Assembly (NCBI RefSeq): GCF_040654195.1
Contig: NZ_JBFAHM010000006.1
Location: 248,001-312,000, forward strand
Length of the DNA: 64,000 nt
Direction: 5' to 3'
From: Hamadaea sp013361475
Lineage (GTDB): Bacteria > Actinomycetota > Actinomycetes > Mycobacteriales > Micromonosporaceae
Shown here one piece after another: positions 40,007 to 48,292 of this stretch. The position numbers and the translations under genes are program-made. The stretch's first letter is position 1; every line of letters starts with the position of its first letter. The notes below the pieces were generated by a model that was not told the origin of the DNA, did not search any database, and worked only from the letters and a program-made list of their open reading frames with translations.

Positions 40007-40671
40007 AGAGCCGGGACCGTCCACTGCGGATCGGGACGCCACACCGTCCAGGTGCGGGCGAAAGCCCAATGCCCGGCGGCGTAAGCCTTCCGCGCCGCGT
40101 CGGCGCGGGCTCGGATCACCTCCGTCTCCTCGGCGGTGAACCGGCCCGCGTCGGCTGCGGCAGCCAGCTCGATCTCGTCCTTGAGCCGGGCGGCACCGTC
40201 GGGTTCGATCCACACATCCAGCTCGTGATCACAGGTCCAGGTGCCGGCCGCGTCCCGCCGGTGCGCCTCCTCCAGGTTGACGTACCAGCCGCGAAAGCTT
40301 CCCGACTCCGACCGGAACAGCCAGACCGACCAGGGCGTACCCGTCGGCGCGATCATGAGCACGCCCGGACCTCGCCAGCTGACGCGGGCCTGTTCGCGCG
40401 GGGATCGAAAGAGCCGATCGAGGGGCAATGAGCGCGGATCAACACCGCCCGGGAGCACCGGGACGAGGCGAGGCGTGCCCGGCGCGAGCCAGACGACGAG
40501 CCCCTCGGCGTCGTCGCGGACCACGCGGACCGGCGTGACGCTCCACGGGCGACCCGGCTGCCAGTCGGGTGCGCGCTCCTGCCATCGGATCACTTCACCG
40601 GTGCGCCAGAAGGGCGGCTCACCCGCTGCGCGGCTACCGGCCGGAAGGGAATGCCGAACCATGATCGGCAC
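40003..40671 (-). CDS. DUF402 domain protein
   Basis: A 222-residue protein with the DUF402 core (GTPWSVWLFRSESGSFRGWYVNLEEAHRRD, positions about 112-141; EDELDVWIEP-like CDHELDVWIEPDG). Members of this fold include FomD and the nucleoside-phosphate phosphatases Ntdp/SA1684. Acidic residues after the WYVNLE strand (E, D, E) could bind metal. GTG 40671 or ATG 40662 may start. Substrate unknown. Confidence 0.82.
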   Translation of the reverse strand: MPIMVRHSLPAGSRAAGEPPFWRTGEVIRWQERAPDWQPGRPWSVTPVRVVRDDAEGLVVWLAPGTPRLVPVLPGGVDPRSLPLDRLFRSPREQARVSWRGPGVLMIAPTGTPWSVWLFRSESGSFRGWYVNLEEAHRRDAAGTWTCDHELDVWIEPDGAARLKDEIELAAAADAGRFTAEETEVIRARADAARKAYAAGHWAFARTWTVWRPDPQWTVPAL

Positions 40672-40762
40672 CCTACTTACGATGAACGGCTTTCATGGGA
40701 CCGTCCGACGCATGAGCGCGCTGGGATGGGTGCGGCGGCGGGTGCGATCTTAGCGTTGCGGC

Positions 40763-41701
40763 ATGCGAGCTGTTCACGTACGCCGGTTCGGCGGTCCCGA
40801 AGTTCTCACGCCGGCGGAGTTGCCGGACCCCGTCCCCGGGCCGGGGCAGGTGCTGCTGCGAGTACTGGCGGCCGGGGTCAACTACGCCGACACGCATCGG
40901 ACCGAGGGGTCGTACCGCGCGCAGCAACCACTGCCGTTCGTGCCGGGAACCGAGGTGGTCGGAGTGGACCTGGAGGGACGGCGGCTGCTCGCGCCGGTGT
41001 TTCCCGGCGGCGGGTACGCCGACCTGGCGGTGGTCGCCGCGAACCAGGCGGTCGAGGTCCCGCCCGCCGTGTCCGACGGAGCGGCGTTGGCCTTGCTGGT
41101 GCAGGGCATGACCGCGTGGCATGTGCTGCGGTCGTCGGCCAGGTTCTCCGAGGGCGAGTCGGTCGTGGTGACGGCCGCGGCGGGTGGCGTCGGCTCGCTC
41201 GCCGTTCAGCTGGCCCGCCACTTCGGCGCGGGACGGATCATCGCCGCCGCGTCCACTGCGGACAAACGCGCGCTCGCCGCCGACCTGGGCGCGGACGTGA
41301 CCGTCGACAGTACGCCGGACGGCTTCGCCGAGCGCGTGGTGGCGGCCAACGGCGGCCGGCCGGTGGACGTGGTTCTGGAGTCCACCGGCGGCCAGGTGTT
41401 CACGGAGTCGCTGGCCGCGTTGGCGGCGTTCGGTCGCCTCGTGACCTTCGGCAACTCGTCCCGGCAGGGCCGGCCGCCGGTCGATCCGGGGGCGCTCGCC
41501 GAGCACAACCGGACGGTGGCGGGCTTCTGGCTCCGGCCGGTCGTCGACGACTTGCGTCCCTTGGACGCGCTGCTCACGTTGGCGGCCGACGGGGTGATCC
41601 GGCCCTTGGTCGGCCGGGAGTACGCCCTCGCCGACGCCCGCCGCGCCCACGAAGACCTGCTCGCCCGCCGCACGGTGGGCAAGCAGGTGCTGCGGCCCTA
41701 A
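40763..41701 (+). CDS. NADPH:quinone oxidoreductase-like zinc-less alcohol dehydrogenase (MDR)
   Basis: A 312-residue medium-chain dehydrogenase. It begins MRAVHVRRFGGPEVLTPAELPDPVPGPGQVLLRV, with GVNYADTHRTEG as the quinone-reductase block, and the NADPH loop VVVTAAAGGVGSLAVQLARHFGA (positions about 133-155). Zinc-binding cysteines are absent, so it is of the QOR type. The last part has the conserved RRAHEDLLARRTVGKQVL. It is convergent with the MarR-like gene. Confidence 0.88.
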   Translation: MRAVHVRRFGGPEVLTPAELPDPVPGPGQVLLRVLAAGVNYADTHRTEGSYRAQQPLPFVPGTEVVGVDLEGRRLLAPVFPGGGYADLAVVAANQAVEVPPAVSDGAALALLVQGMTAWHVLRSSARFSEGESVVVTAAAGGVGSLAVQLARHFGAGRIIAAASTADKRALAADLGADVTVDSTPDGFAERVVAANGGRPVDVVLESTGGQVFTESLAALAAFGRLVTFGNSSRQGRPPVDPGALAEHNRTVAGFWLRPVVDDLRPLDALLTLAADGVIRPLVGREYALADARRAHEDLLARRTVGKQVLRP

Positions 41702-41705
41702 CGGG

Positions 41706-42128
41706 TCAGACCGTCGCGAGGGCGGCGCTCGCACGCGTGAGGACAGTGCTGAGGACCCGGCCCGCGACGGCGAGATCCTCCTCGGGCAGGTCGCCCCAGA
41801 GCCGCTGGGTGATCTCGGTGACCTGCGCACGGACCGCCTCCCACTGGGCCTTGCCGCGCTCGGTCGCCTCGACGACGCCGTCCGGATTCTGCCGCACGAG
41901 CCCGGCCGAGGTCAGCTCGGCGAGCCGCTCTCGCGCGACTGCGGAGTCCACCTTCAAGGCGTTGGAGACGCGCGCGGTGAGGGCGTCGGCGGGCAGTCCG
42001 CCGCTGACGACGGTGAGCGTCAGCGTGACCCACTGCGGCTCGGTGATGTCGGTGCCGGCCAGCAGGCGGTCGAGGATCGCGTTCAGGGCCTTCTCGGTCT
42101 GGCCGATGACCTGGGTGGTGAGCGTCAT
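41706..42128 (-). CDS. MarR-like winged-helix regulator
   Basis: A 140-residue winged-helix protein: ITEPQWVTLTLTVVSGGLPADALTARVSNALKVDSAVARERLAELTSAGLVRQNPDGVVEATERG is a MarR-type domain (positions about 28-92). Starts at ATG 42128 (ATG 42143 is also in frame). It is divergent from the TetR-P450 operon, with a perfect 27-bp palindrome in the 110-bp gap, so it may repress both directions. The ligand is unknown. Confidence 0.75.
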   Translation of the reverse strand: MTLTTQVIGQTEKALNAILDRLLAGTDITEPQWVTLTLTVVSGGLPADALTARVSNALKVDSAVARERLAELTSAGLVRQNPDGVVEATERGKAQWEAVRAQVTEITQRLWGDLPEEDLAVAGRVLSTVLTRASAALATV

Positions 42129-42150
42129 GACGGGTCCAATCATTTGTCGT

Positions 42151-42177
42151 TCTAACGTTTGTCTGACAAACGTTAGA
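42151..42177. promoter_or_regulatory. Perfect 27-bp palindrome operator
   Basis: TCTAACGTTTGTC and GACAAACGTTAGA flank a single T at 42164, a perfect 13-1-13 palindrome between the MarR-like and TetR genes. An extra half-site TTTGTC occurs at 42143. Strong candidate for binding by one of the two adjacent regulators. Confidence 0.8.
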
Positions 42178-42238
42178 TCATCAAACGGTATGCCGCAAGC
42201 CCTTGTCCGATTGGGAACATCGGCGTACCGTCGCGAAC

Positions 42239-42775
42239 ATGAGTGTTCAGAGTCGGACGCTGCTCGACATCGCGGCCGAAGTCCTCGTGGCCGATCCGGC
42301 CGCCTCGCTCGCCGAGGTCGCCCGGGCGGCCGGGATCGGGCGCACCACTTTGCACAAGCACTACGCGACCCGGGACGACCTCCTCTACGCGGTCGCGCAT
42401 CGGGCGCTGGAGCTGTGGGAAGACGCCGTCTCGTCCATTCCGGACGGGCCGGACGGCGGGCTCCGGACCCTGGCGGAGGCGATGATCCCGATCGGTCCGC
42501 AGCTGGAGTTCCTGTGGCGTACGCCGGCCTTCGACCACGTCGTCGAGATCGGCGACCGCTGGCGGGCGGTCGAGGCGCGGGGGCTGGCCGTCCTCCAGCG
42601 GGCCCAGGCGCACGGCGTGCTGCGTACGGCGCCGCCGTGGTGGCTGCTGCAGACGTTCTACTCGCTGATCTACGTCGCCGCCGAGTGCGTCATGAACGGC
42701 AAACTCGCCCCCGCGGACGCCCCCGATCTCCTGCTGTCCACCTTCCTGACCGGCCTCGGAAAGGACCCCGCATGA
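42239..42775 (+). CDS. TetR family regulator
   Basis: A 178-residue TetR protein: SRTLLDIAAEVLVADPAASLAEVARAAGIGRTTLHKHYATRDDLLYAVAHRAL is the DNA-binding domain (positions 5-57). Its ligand domain is rich in tryptophan and tyrosine. The start ATG 42239 is 7 nt after TACCGT, with TTGTCC 17 nt further up, so a leaderless mRNA is likely. It overlaps the P450 gene by ATGA. Confidence 0.87.
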   Translation: MSVQSRTLLDIAAEVLVADPAASLAEVARAAGIGRTTLHKHYATRDDLLYAVAHRALELWEDAVSSIPDGPDGGLRTLAEAMIPIGPQLEFLWRTPAFDHVVEIGDRWRAVEARGLAVLQRAQAHGVLRTAPPWWLLQTFYSLIYVAAECVMNGKLAPADAPDLLLSTFLTGLGKDPA

Positions 42776-43995
42776 GTGCCCTCGCCTTCGCCACGCAGTT
42801 GTGGCGGCAGCGGGCCGATCTGGTCGCGGCCGGATACCTGCGGCGCGATCACCTCGCCCGCCTCCGGCTGCGCCCCGGCCGGGAGGACCCGTACGCGATC
42901 TACGAACAGATGCGCGCGGCCGGTCCGCTGCTGCCCACCCGGTTCGGCAACCTGTCGACGACGAGTCACCGGCTCTGCGACGCGGTCCTGCGCGACCGGC
43001 GGTTCGGCGTACGCCCGGACGGCGTCGAACGCCGCTCCGACGACTTCGACCTGTCCTTCCTCGACATGAACCCGCCGGACCACACCCGGCTGCGGCGGCT
43101 CGCCCAGCCCGCGTTCAGCCCGAAGGCGACCGCCGGCTACCGCGAGCGCGTCGAGCGGACCGTGCATTCGCTGCTGGACCGGGCCGGAGACGAGTTCGAC
43201 CTCGTCTCGGCGTACGCCACTCCCCTGCCGATCGCCGTGATCACCGACCTGCTCGGCGTCCCCGACGCCGACGCCGAGGAGTTCGCCCGCTACGGGATGG
43301 TCATCGGCAGCGCCCTCGACGGCGTACGCGGACTGCGGCACGCGGCCCGGCTGCAGGCCAACGACGCCAAGCTCCGGGCGCTCTTCGAGAGCCTGTTCGA
43401 CCTACGCCGCCGCGAACCGGCCGACGACATCGTGAGCCGGCTCCTCGCCGTCGAGGGAGACCAGATCAAACCGGCCGAGGTGCTGCCGATGTGCGTACTG
43501 CTGCTGATCGCCGGTTTCGAGACCACGACGAACCTGATCGGGAACGCGGTGCTCGCCCTGCACCGGAACCCGGACCAGTGGCGGGCGTTGTGTGACGACC
43601 CGGCGGGCCTGGCACCCAAGGCGGTCGAGGAGGCGCTGCGGTACGACCCGCCGGTGCAGCGGACCGCGCGGGTGGCGCTGGAGCCACTGGAACTGGGCGG
43701 CCGCTCTGTCCCTAAGGGACAGTGGGTGTTCACGCTGATCGGCGGGGCGAACCGCGACCCCGAGGTGTACGAACGCCCGGCCGTGTTCGACCTGGAACGC
43801 GAACGTTCCGTAGACCATCTGGCGTTCTCCAGCGGCATCCACTACTGCGTCGGCCAGCCGCTGGCGCGGCTGGAGGCGACGATCGCCCTGCAGGTCCTGG
43901 CCGAACGCCGGCCGGGCCTGCGCCTCGCCGGGCGAGTACGCCGCCGCAACGCCACGACCATTCGCGGGCCCTTGCGGCTGCCGGTCGCCGGTTGA
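42772..43995 (+). CDS. Cytochrome P450
   Basis: A 407-residue bacterial P450 of normal length. Motifs: NPPDHTRLRRLAQPAFSP (helix C region), LLLIAGFETTTN (I-helix with the E/T pair), EEALRYDPPVQRTAR (ExxR), and the heme loop AFSSGIHYCVGQPLARLEA with the ligating cysteine. Co-transcribed with the TetR gene, so it probably oxidises the TetR ligand or a related hydrophobic compound. No ferredoxin gene adjoins. Confidence 0.9.
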   Translation: MSALAFATQLWRQRADLVAAGYLRRDHLARLRLRPGREDPYAIYEQMRAAGPLLPTRFGNLSTTSHRLCDAVLRDRRFGVRPDGVERRSDDFDLSFLDMNPPDHTRLRRLAQPAFSPKATAGYRERVERTVHSLLDRAGDEFDLVSAYATPLPIAVITDLLGVPDADAEEFARYGMVIGSALDGVRGLRHAARLQANDAKLRALFESLFDLRRREPADDIVSRLLAVEGDQIKPAEVLPMCVLLLIAGFETTTNLIGNAVLALHRNPDQWRALCDDPAGLAPKAVEEALRYDPPVQRTARVALEPLELGGRSVPKGQWVFTLIGGANRDPEVYERPAVFDLERERSVDHLAFSSGIHYCVGQPLARLEATIALQVLAERRPGLRLAGRVRRRNATTIRGPLRLPVAG

Positions 43996-43998
43996 GGC

Positions 43999-44072
43999 TT
44001 GATCATCGCGCCACACCCGTCGTTACACCGGACATTTCGCGGCCTGAAACACCTTGGCTGGCGCGATGATCA
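43999..44072. terminator. Inverted repeat between convergent genes
   Basis: TGATCATCGCGCCA (44000-44013) pairs with its exact complement at 44059-44072 around a 45-nt loop. It lies between the P450 stop (43995) and the end of the minus-strand gene (44086). A bidirectional terminator is likely; the GTGATCATCGCGC word recurs at 52788. Confidence 0.5.
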
Positions 44073-44085
44073 CAAGAAAATGGCG

Positions 44086-45288
44086 TCAGCCGATGGAGTG
44101 CGCCCGCAGCTCGTCCATGACCTCGGCGGGCGGCCAGCCGTCGACACGGAAACGCACGGGAGCCAGCAGCGGCTCGGGTTCGAGGCCGACGCGCTCGACC
44201 ACCACGTCCCAGGGAACGAGCGGTCCGGGCTCGTCGGCCCGCTGGAAGAGCACGTAATGCGCGCGGGGCAGCAGTTGGGCGATCCCGTCGGACCAGGTCG
44301 CCACGGTGACCGCGGGCGACTCCGGGCGTACGTCGGCGAGCAGGCCGCTGACGAACACCTCGATGCCGGCCTGCGCGTACTGCGAGCCCAGCCAGGCCGT
44401 CTGGGCGGCGTACTCGGTGACGGCGAGGATCACCTCGGCCCGCCGGGCGGGCAGGTGATCCGGCTCGTCCGGAGTGGGCGCGTACGGCACCACCCGGCCG
44501 TAGTCGTCGGCGACGTAGCCCACCGGCGACAGGCTGCGAACCGCGTCGCCGTACTCCTGCTCGACGATCTCGTAGAGCTGACCGATCGCCCCGCTGCCGA
44601 CCGGGCACAGCACCATGTTCGTGTAGTTCGGCACGAACGCCACGACCCGGTCGCCGGCCCGGCGGGAGATCTCGGCGAGCCAGCCCGGCGACAGCAGCAG
44701 AGACGTGAAGTAGCCGTCGCCGCTGTCCACCATCCGGATGAGCGCGCCCGGCTCGAACTCGCTGCGCAGCGTACGCTCGGCCAACGCGGCCAGGTTCGCG
44801 TGCGCGGCGCGGAAGATCTCCTCGACCGTCACGCCCCAGCGCTCGACGCTCGCCGGCGACACGTACGCCATCGAGTCGGGCATGTCGACGACGATCAGCT
44901 CCCGCAGGTGCGGCAACGCCGCGCGTGAGATGGGCGGCTGCATCCCCGGCGTACCGGCCTGGCCGAAGGTGGCCGCCCGCAGCACCGGGCGCAGTCGTGG
45001 CCGCACCGCCTCCCAGGTGTCCGGGACCTCGGGCGCCCCGGTGACACCGTGCACGAGCTGGAGCAGCGCGCGGTGCCGCTCGGCCCGGGACAGGCCCTGC
45101 GTCTCCGCGTACACGTTGGTGAGGTAGATCCAGGTCGGCGTACGCCGGCCGGGCCGCTCCACGACCACGGCGAACTGCCCCTGGTCGTACCGCACACGGG
45201 TGACGCCCGGAACTCGCCGCGCGATTCGCACCGCCTTGGCGGCGAACCTGTCCCGCGGCGATCCGACGAGCCGGTCGAGCAGTCCCAT
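44086..45288 (-). CDS. Hypothetical protein
   Basis: A 400-residue soluble protein that I do not recognise. The N-terminal ~75 residues look like a small alpha/beta domain (RDRFAAKAVRIARRVPGVTRVRYDQGQFAVVV). The body contains an all-beta section with AERTLRSEFEPGALIRMVDSGDGY, then a helical end. The order resembles the DUF1444 group but is longer and I cannot confirm it. ATG 45288 marks the start; the frame upstream overlaps the sigma factor gene and is not coding. Confidence 0.6.
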   Translation of the reverse strand: MGLLDRLVGSPRDRFAAKAVRIARRVPGVTRVRYDQGQFAVVVERPGRRTPTWIYLTNVYAETQGLSRAERHRALLQLVHGVTGAPEVPDTWEAVRPRLRPVLRAATFGQAGTPGMQPPISRAALPHLRELIVVDMPDSMAYVSPASVERWGVTVEEIFRAAHANLAALAERTLRSEFEPGALIRMVDSGDGYFTSLLLSPGWLAEISRRAGDRVVAFVPNYTNMVLCPVGSGAIGQLYEIVEQEYGDAVRSLSPVGYVADDYGRVVPYAPTPDEPDHLPARRAEVILAVTEYAAQTAWLGSQYAQAGIEVFVSGLLADVRPESPAVTVATWSDGIAQLLPRAHYVLFQRADEPGPLVPWDVVVERVGLEPEPLLAPVRFRVDGWPPAEVMDELRAHSIG

Positions 45289-45344
45289 GGGCTCACACCG
45301 TAACTCATCTTCCGCACGGCGCGACCCGGGAGAACGCCCGGCCG

Positions 45345-46718
45345 TCAAGCACACGGGTGCGCGGTCGTCACCGCCGAGGTGGTCGCGGTACGCCCGTCTC
45401 GGCTGGTCACCGTGACCCACCAGGTGATCGGGCTGCGCGGCTTTGCCGACCACACCTCGGCGTACGCGGTGCGCTGATCGACCGCCATCGCCGCAGTCCG
45501 GGTGTCCCCCACCTGCCAGGTCAACGTCGCCGAGGCGAGATCCGCTCCGGCCGTCACGGCGACCGCCAGCACGAATCGGGCCTTGTCGCCGCAGCTGGCG
45601 GCCGCGGACGCGCCGACGGTCAACGGGAGCCGCACGACGACCGCCGACGAACCCGGCGTCGGCTCGCGGGCGGGCAGTTCCTCCCCCGGTTGCAGCGGGC
45701 TCGGGGAGGCGAGGGACGGACTCGGCGACAGCAGGGCCGGCGAGGGGGTCGACGAGGGCGACGGCGCTCCGGTCGAAGCACCCGGCGACGGGCTCTCCTG
45801 CGCGGTCGCACCGGCCGGGGTGCCGTCGGAGACCCGGAGCGCCACCCCGGCCACGACGAACGCGACGGCAAGCGTGGCGGTCGCGACGAGAAGGCGCCGC
45901 GTGCGCCGCACGGGTGGCTGTGGGAATCCGGTGCGGTGGCTCCAGCGGGGTTCCCAGTCCGGCGTCGCGCGCACGGTCAGCCAGCTCGACGCCTGTACGA
46001 AGGGCAGGCTTGCGTACGTGGCGAGCAGGGTCGCCGCCGACGGCAGCTCCCGGCGGATCGCCCGGCAGGCGCTGCAGTCCTCGATGTGTTCGGTCACCCG
46101 GCGCAGGCGATGCCGGTTGAGTGGACCGGACCACCCCGGCAGCGACCGCACCAGCCGGCATCGGCCGTCGGCCAGCGCGATCAGGGCGTCCACCGCGTCC
46201 TCCAGCTGGGCGCGCGCTCGCAGCGAGCGGTCGTACGCGCGGCTCGGCGACACGGACAGCACCGCGCCGATCTCCCCCGCCACGAGCCCGTGGCGGATCG
46301 ACAGCTCGGCGATCTCCTGGTCGCGGGCGGTCAGCGTCGCCATCGCCGCCCGCACGAGATCCACCGCGTACGCCGAACGGGTCGCCGAGGCCGGGTCGAC
46401 GCCGTCGGCCTCCAGCGGCCGGACCTCGCCGGCGTCGCGACGGGCCTTACGGCCCCGGCGGTGGCATTCCTGCCACACGATCGCGTAAAGCCAGGCGCGC
46501 AGCCGATGCGGGTCGCGCAGCTCGTCGGCATGCCAGGCGACCAGGTCAAAGGTGTCCTGGACGACGGCGCCGGCCTCCTCGGCGTCGCCCAGCAGCCGCC
46601 AGGCGTACGCCTGGAGACGACCGGCGTACTGCCGGTATGCGGTGCTCAAAGCCTCTCGGTCACCCCGCGACAGCGCCGTGACCAGCACGGATTCGTCCAC
46701 ACCGGTCACCGTAGGCAC
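45345..46718 (-). CDS. ECF sigma factor fused to zinc-finger, membrane helix and extracellular domain
   Basis: A 457-residue multi-domain protein. Sigma region 2 (residues about 25-90: YAGRLQAYAWRLLGDAEEAGAVVQDTF) and region 4 (about 122-178: LTARDQEIAELSIRHGLVAGEIGAVL) form an ECF sigma. Next come a zf-HC2-like HxxxCxxC (His211, Cys215, Cys218) and a membrane helix (about 277-295). A Ser/Pro linker (300-355) leads to a C-terminal Ig-like domain with two cysteines. Anti-sigma elements and receptor are thus in the sigma protein itself. Such C-terminally extended ECFs exist in actinomycetes. GTG 46718 starts, with AGGGGG upstream. Confidence 0.85.
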   Translation of the reverse strand: MPTVTGVDESVLVTALSRGDREALSTAYRQYAGRLQAYAWRLLGDAEEAGAVVQDTFDLVAWHADELRDPHRLRAWLYAIVWQECHRRGRKARRDAGEVRPLEADGVDPASATRSAYAVDLVRAAMATLTARDQEIAELSIRHGLVAGEIGAVLSVSPSRAYDRSLRARAQLEDAVDALIALADGRCRLVRSLPGWSGPLNRHRLRRVTEHIEDCSACRAIRRELPSAATLLATYASLPFVQASSWLTVRATPDWEPRWSHRTGFPQPPVRRTRRLLVATATLAVAFVVAGVALRVSDGTPAGATAQESPSPGASTGAPSPSSTPSPALLSPSPSLASPSPLQPGEELPAREPTPGSSAVVVRLPLTVGASAAASCGDKARFVLAVAVTAGADLASATLTWQVGDTRTAAMAVDQRTAYAEVWSAKPRSPITWWVTVTSRDGRTATTSAVTTAHPCA

Positions 46719-46810
46719 CGACGCCCCCTGATCGGAACCACCGTGCGGGCAGGCGCCGAGTCGGATTCCGACACCGTCCGGTTAACCTTCCCCGAAAGGA
46801 GGACTCGGCA

Positions 46811-47326
46811 GTGCTGGTGGTGGTGCGGCATGCGATGCCGGAGTTCGGACCGGACCGGCCGCCGGAGGAGTGGCCGCTGAGCCCGGCCGGGCGGGCGGGC
46901 GCGGTCGCCCTTCGGGGACGGCTGCCGTCCGGGGCGCTGGTCGTGGCCAGCGCGGAACCGAAGGCTCGGCAGACGCTGGAGCCTTACGGCGACGTCGCGG
47001 TGGACGATCGCTTCGGCGAAGTACGCCGGGACGAACCGTACGACGGCGACTTCCGGGCGCGGCGGCGGGCGTACGTCGAAGGGGTCGCGTATCCGGACTG
47101 GGAGCGCCGTGCCGACGTCGTCACCCGATTCGGTGACGCCGTCGCCGAATGGCAGGAGCGGGCCGGGCTCCGGCCGCTCGTCGTGGCGAGCCACGGGATG
47201 GCGCTGACCGTCTGGCTCACTGCCGCCGTCGGGCTCGACGACCCCGGCGGGTTCTGGTCGGCGCTTCAGCTGCCGGATGCGTTCACTGTGGACATACCCG
47301 GTCGTCGGGTCGAACGACTGCCCTGA
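46811..47326 (+). CDS. Histidine phosphatase family protein
   Basis: A 171-residue phosphoglycerate-mutase-fold protein. It begins MLVVVRHAMPEF with the catalytic RHA(M) and has the second histidine in VVASHGMALTVWL (about residue 131). Small histidine phosphatases of this kind dephosphorylate proteins or metabolites. GTG 46811 follows an AAAGGAGG site. It is divergent from the ECF fusion gene across 92 bp. Confidence 0.85.
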   Translation: MLVVVRHAMPEFGPDRPPEEWPLSPAGRAGAVALRGRLPSGALVVASAEPKARQTLEPYGDVAVDDRFGEVRRDEPYDGDFRARRRAYVEGVAYPDWERRADVVTRFGDAVAEWQERAGLRPLVVASHGMALTVWLTAAVGLDDPGGFWSALQLPDAFTVDIPGRRVERLP

Positions 47327-47347
47327 CGGGTCAGCTCGTCGAGCGGG

Positions 47348-48196
47348 TCAGCCTGCCAGGCGGGCCAGCTCGGCGTCGGTGAAGCGGATCCCGGCCACGG
47401 CGACGTTCTGCTCCAGATGGGCCGGGTCGGAGGTACCCGGGATCGCCAGGACGTGGTCGCCCTGGTGGAGCGTCCACGCCAGGCGTACCTGATGTGGTGA
47501 GAGATGGCGCTCGGCCGCGACCGCGGCCACGGCCTCGCTGTGATCGGTCGTCGCGCCGCCCTCCCGCCCGGAGCCCGCGATCGCGAAGAACGGGACGTAC
47601 GCGACGCCGCGCGAGCCGCAAACCCGCAGCAGTTCGTCGTCGGCCCGATTGTCGATCGCGTAGTTGTTCTGGACGCAGACCACCGGCGCGATCGCCTGGG
47701 CCTCGTCGAGGTGGTCCACGCGGACGTTGGAGATCCCGAGGTGGCGGATGAGGCCTTCGGCCCGCAGGTCGGCGAGCACGCCGAAGGACTCCGCGATCGA
47801 GTCGCGACCGGGTCGTTTGATGATGCGCAGGTTGACGACGTCGAGATGGTCGCGGCCCAGCCGGCGCAGATTGTCCTCGACCTGCTCGCGCAGGCCCTGG
47901 GCGGAACGATCCTCGTGCCAGTCGCCGGCGTCGTCGCGGAAGAAACCGACCTTGGTGGTGATGACCAGGTCGTCCGGGTACGGCGACAGCGCGGCCCGGA
48001 TCAGCTCGGTCGCGTAATGCGTGTCGAAGTAGTAGGTCGCGGTGTCGATGTGGTTGACGCCCAGCTCGGTCGCGCGCCGCAGAACACCGATCGGCACCTG
48101 CGGATCCGGATTGCCGGTGAGCCGCATCGAGCCGAAGCCCAGCCGGTTCACCACTCGATCGCCCAGGGTCCAGGTACCTGCGTCGGCCGCGTTCAT
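47348..48196 (-). CDS. Aldo/keto reductase
   Basis: A 282-residue TIM-barrel reductase. It contains LGFGSMRLTGN, NHIDTATYYFDTH (catalytic Asp and Tyr), TTKVGF (Lys), and GLIRHLGISN; the NADPH-binding end has IPGTSDPAHLEQNV. Members reduce aldehydes and ketones; this subgroup resembles the pyridoxal-reductase/oxidoreductase YajO type. It ends 22 nt from the convergent phosphatase gene. Confidence 0.9.
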   Translation of the reverse strand: MNAADAGTWTLGDRVVNRLGFGSMRLTGNPDPQVPIGVLRRATELGVNHIDTATYYFDTHYATELIRAALSPYPDDLVITTKVGFFRDDAGDWHEDRSAQGLREQVEDNLRRLGRDHLDVVNLRIIKRPGRDSIAESFGVLADLRAEGLIRHLGISNVRVDHLDEAQAIAPVVCVQNNYAIDNRADDELLRVCGSRGVAYVPFFAIAGSGREGGATTDHSEAVAAVAAERHLSPHQVRLAWTLHQGDHVLAIPGTSDPAHLEQNVAVAGIRFTDAELARLAG

Positions 48197-48225
48197 GATC
48201 GCCAGTCAACCACGCCGGACCTGTC

Positions 48226-48273
48226 CGATGTTGCCCCGGCGTCATCGCGAACGCTTACGGCCAGGCAACATCG
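48226..48273. promoter_or_regulatory. Inverted repeat in a divergent promoter region
   Basis: CGATGTTGCC (48226-48235) and its exact complement GGCAACATCG (48264-48273), 28 nt apart, in the gap between the aldo/keto reductase and the plus-strand hypothetical gene. Perhaps two half-sites of an operator, or a hairpin. Confidence 0.45.
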
Positions 48274-48292
48274 CGTCCGGTCGAATGGCGGC

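Noticed and set aside
40651..43995. A long plus-strand open frame running through the quinone oxidoreductase, MarR and TetR genes into the P450
   Set aside because: The frame is low-complexity until 42772, where P450 homology and an ATGA start begin. High GC keeps stop codons rare in shadow frames.
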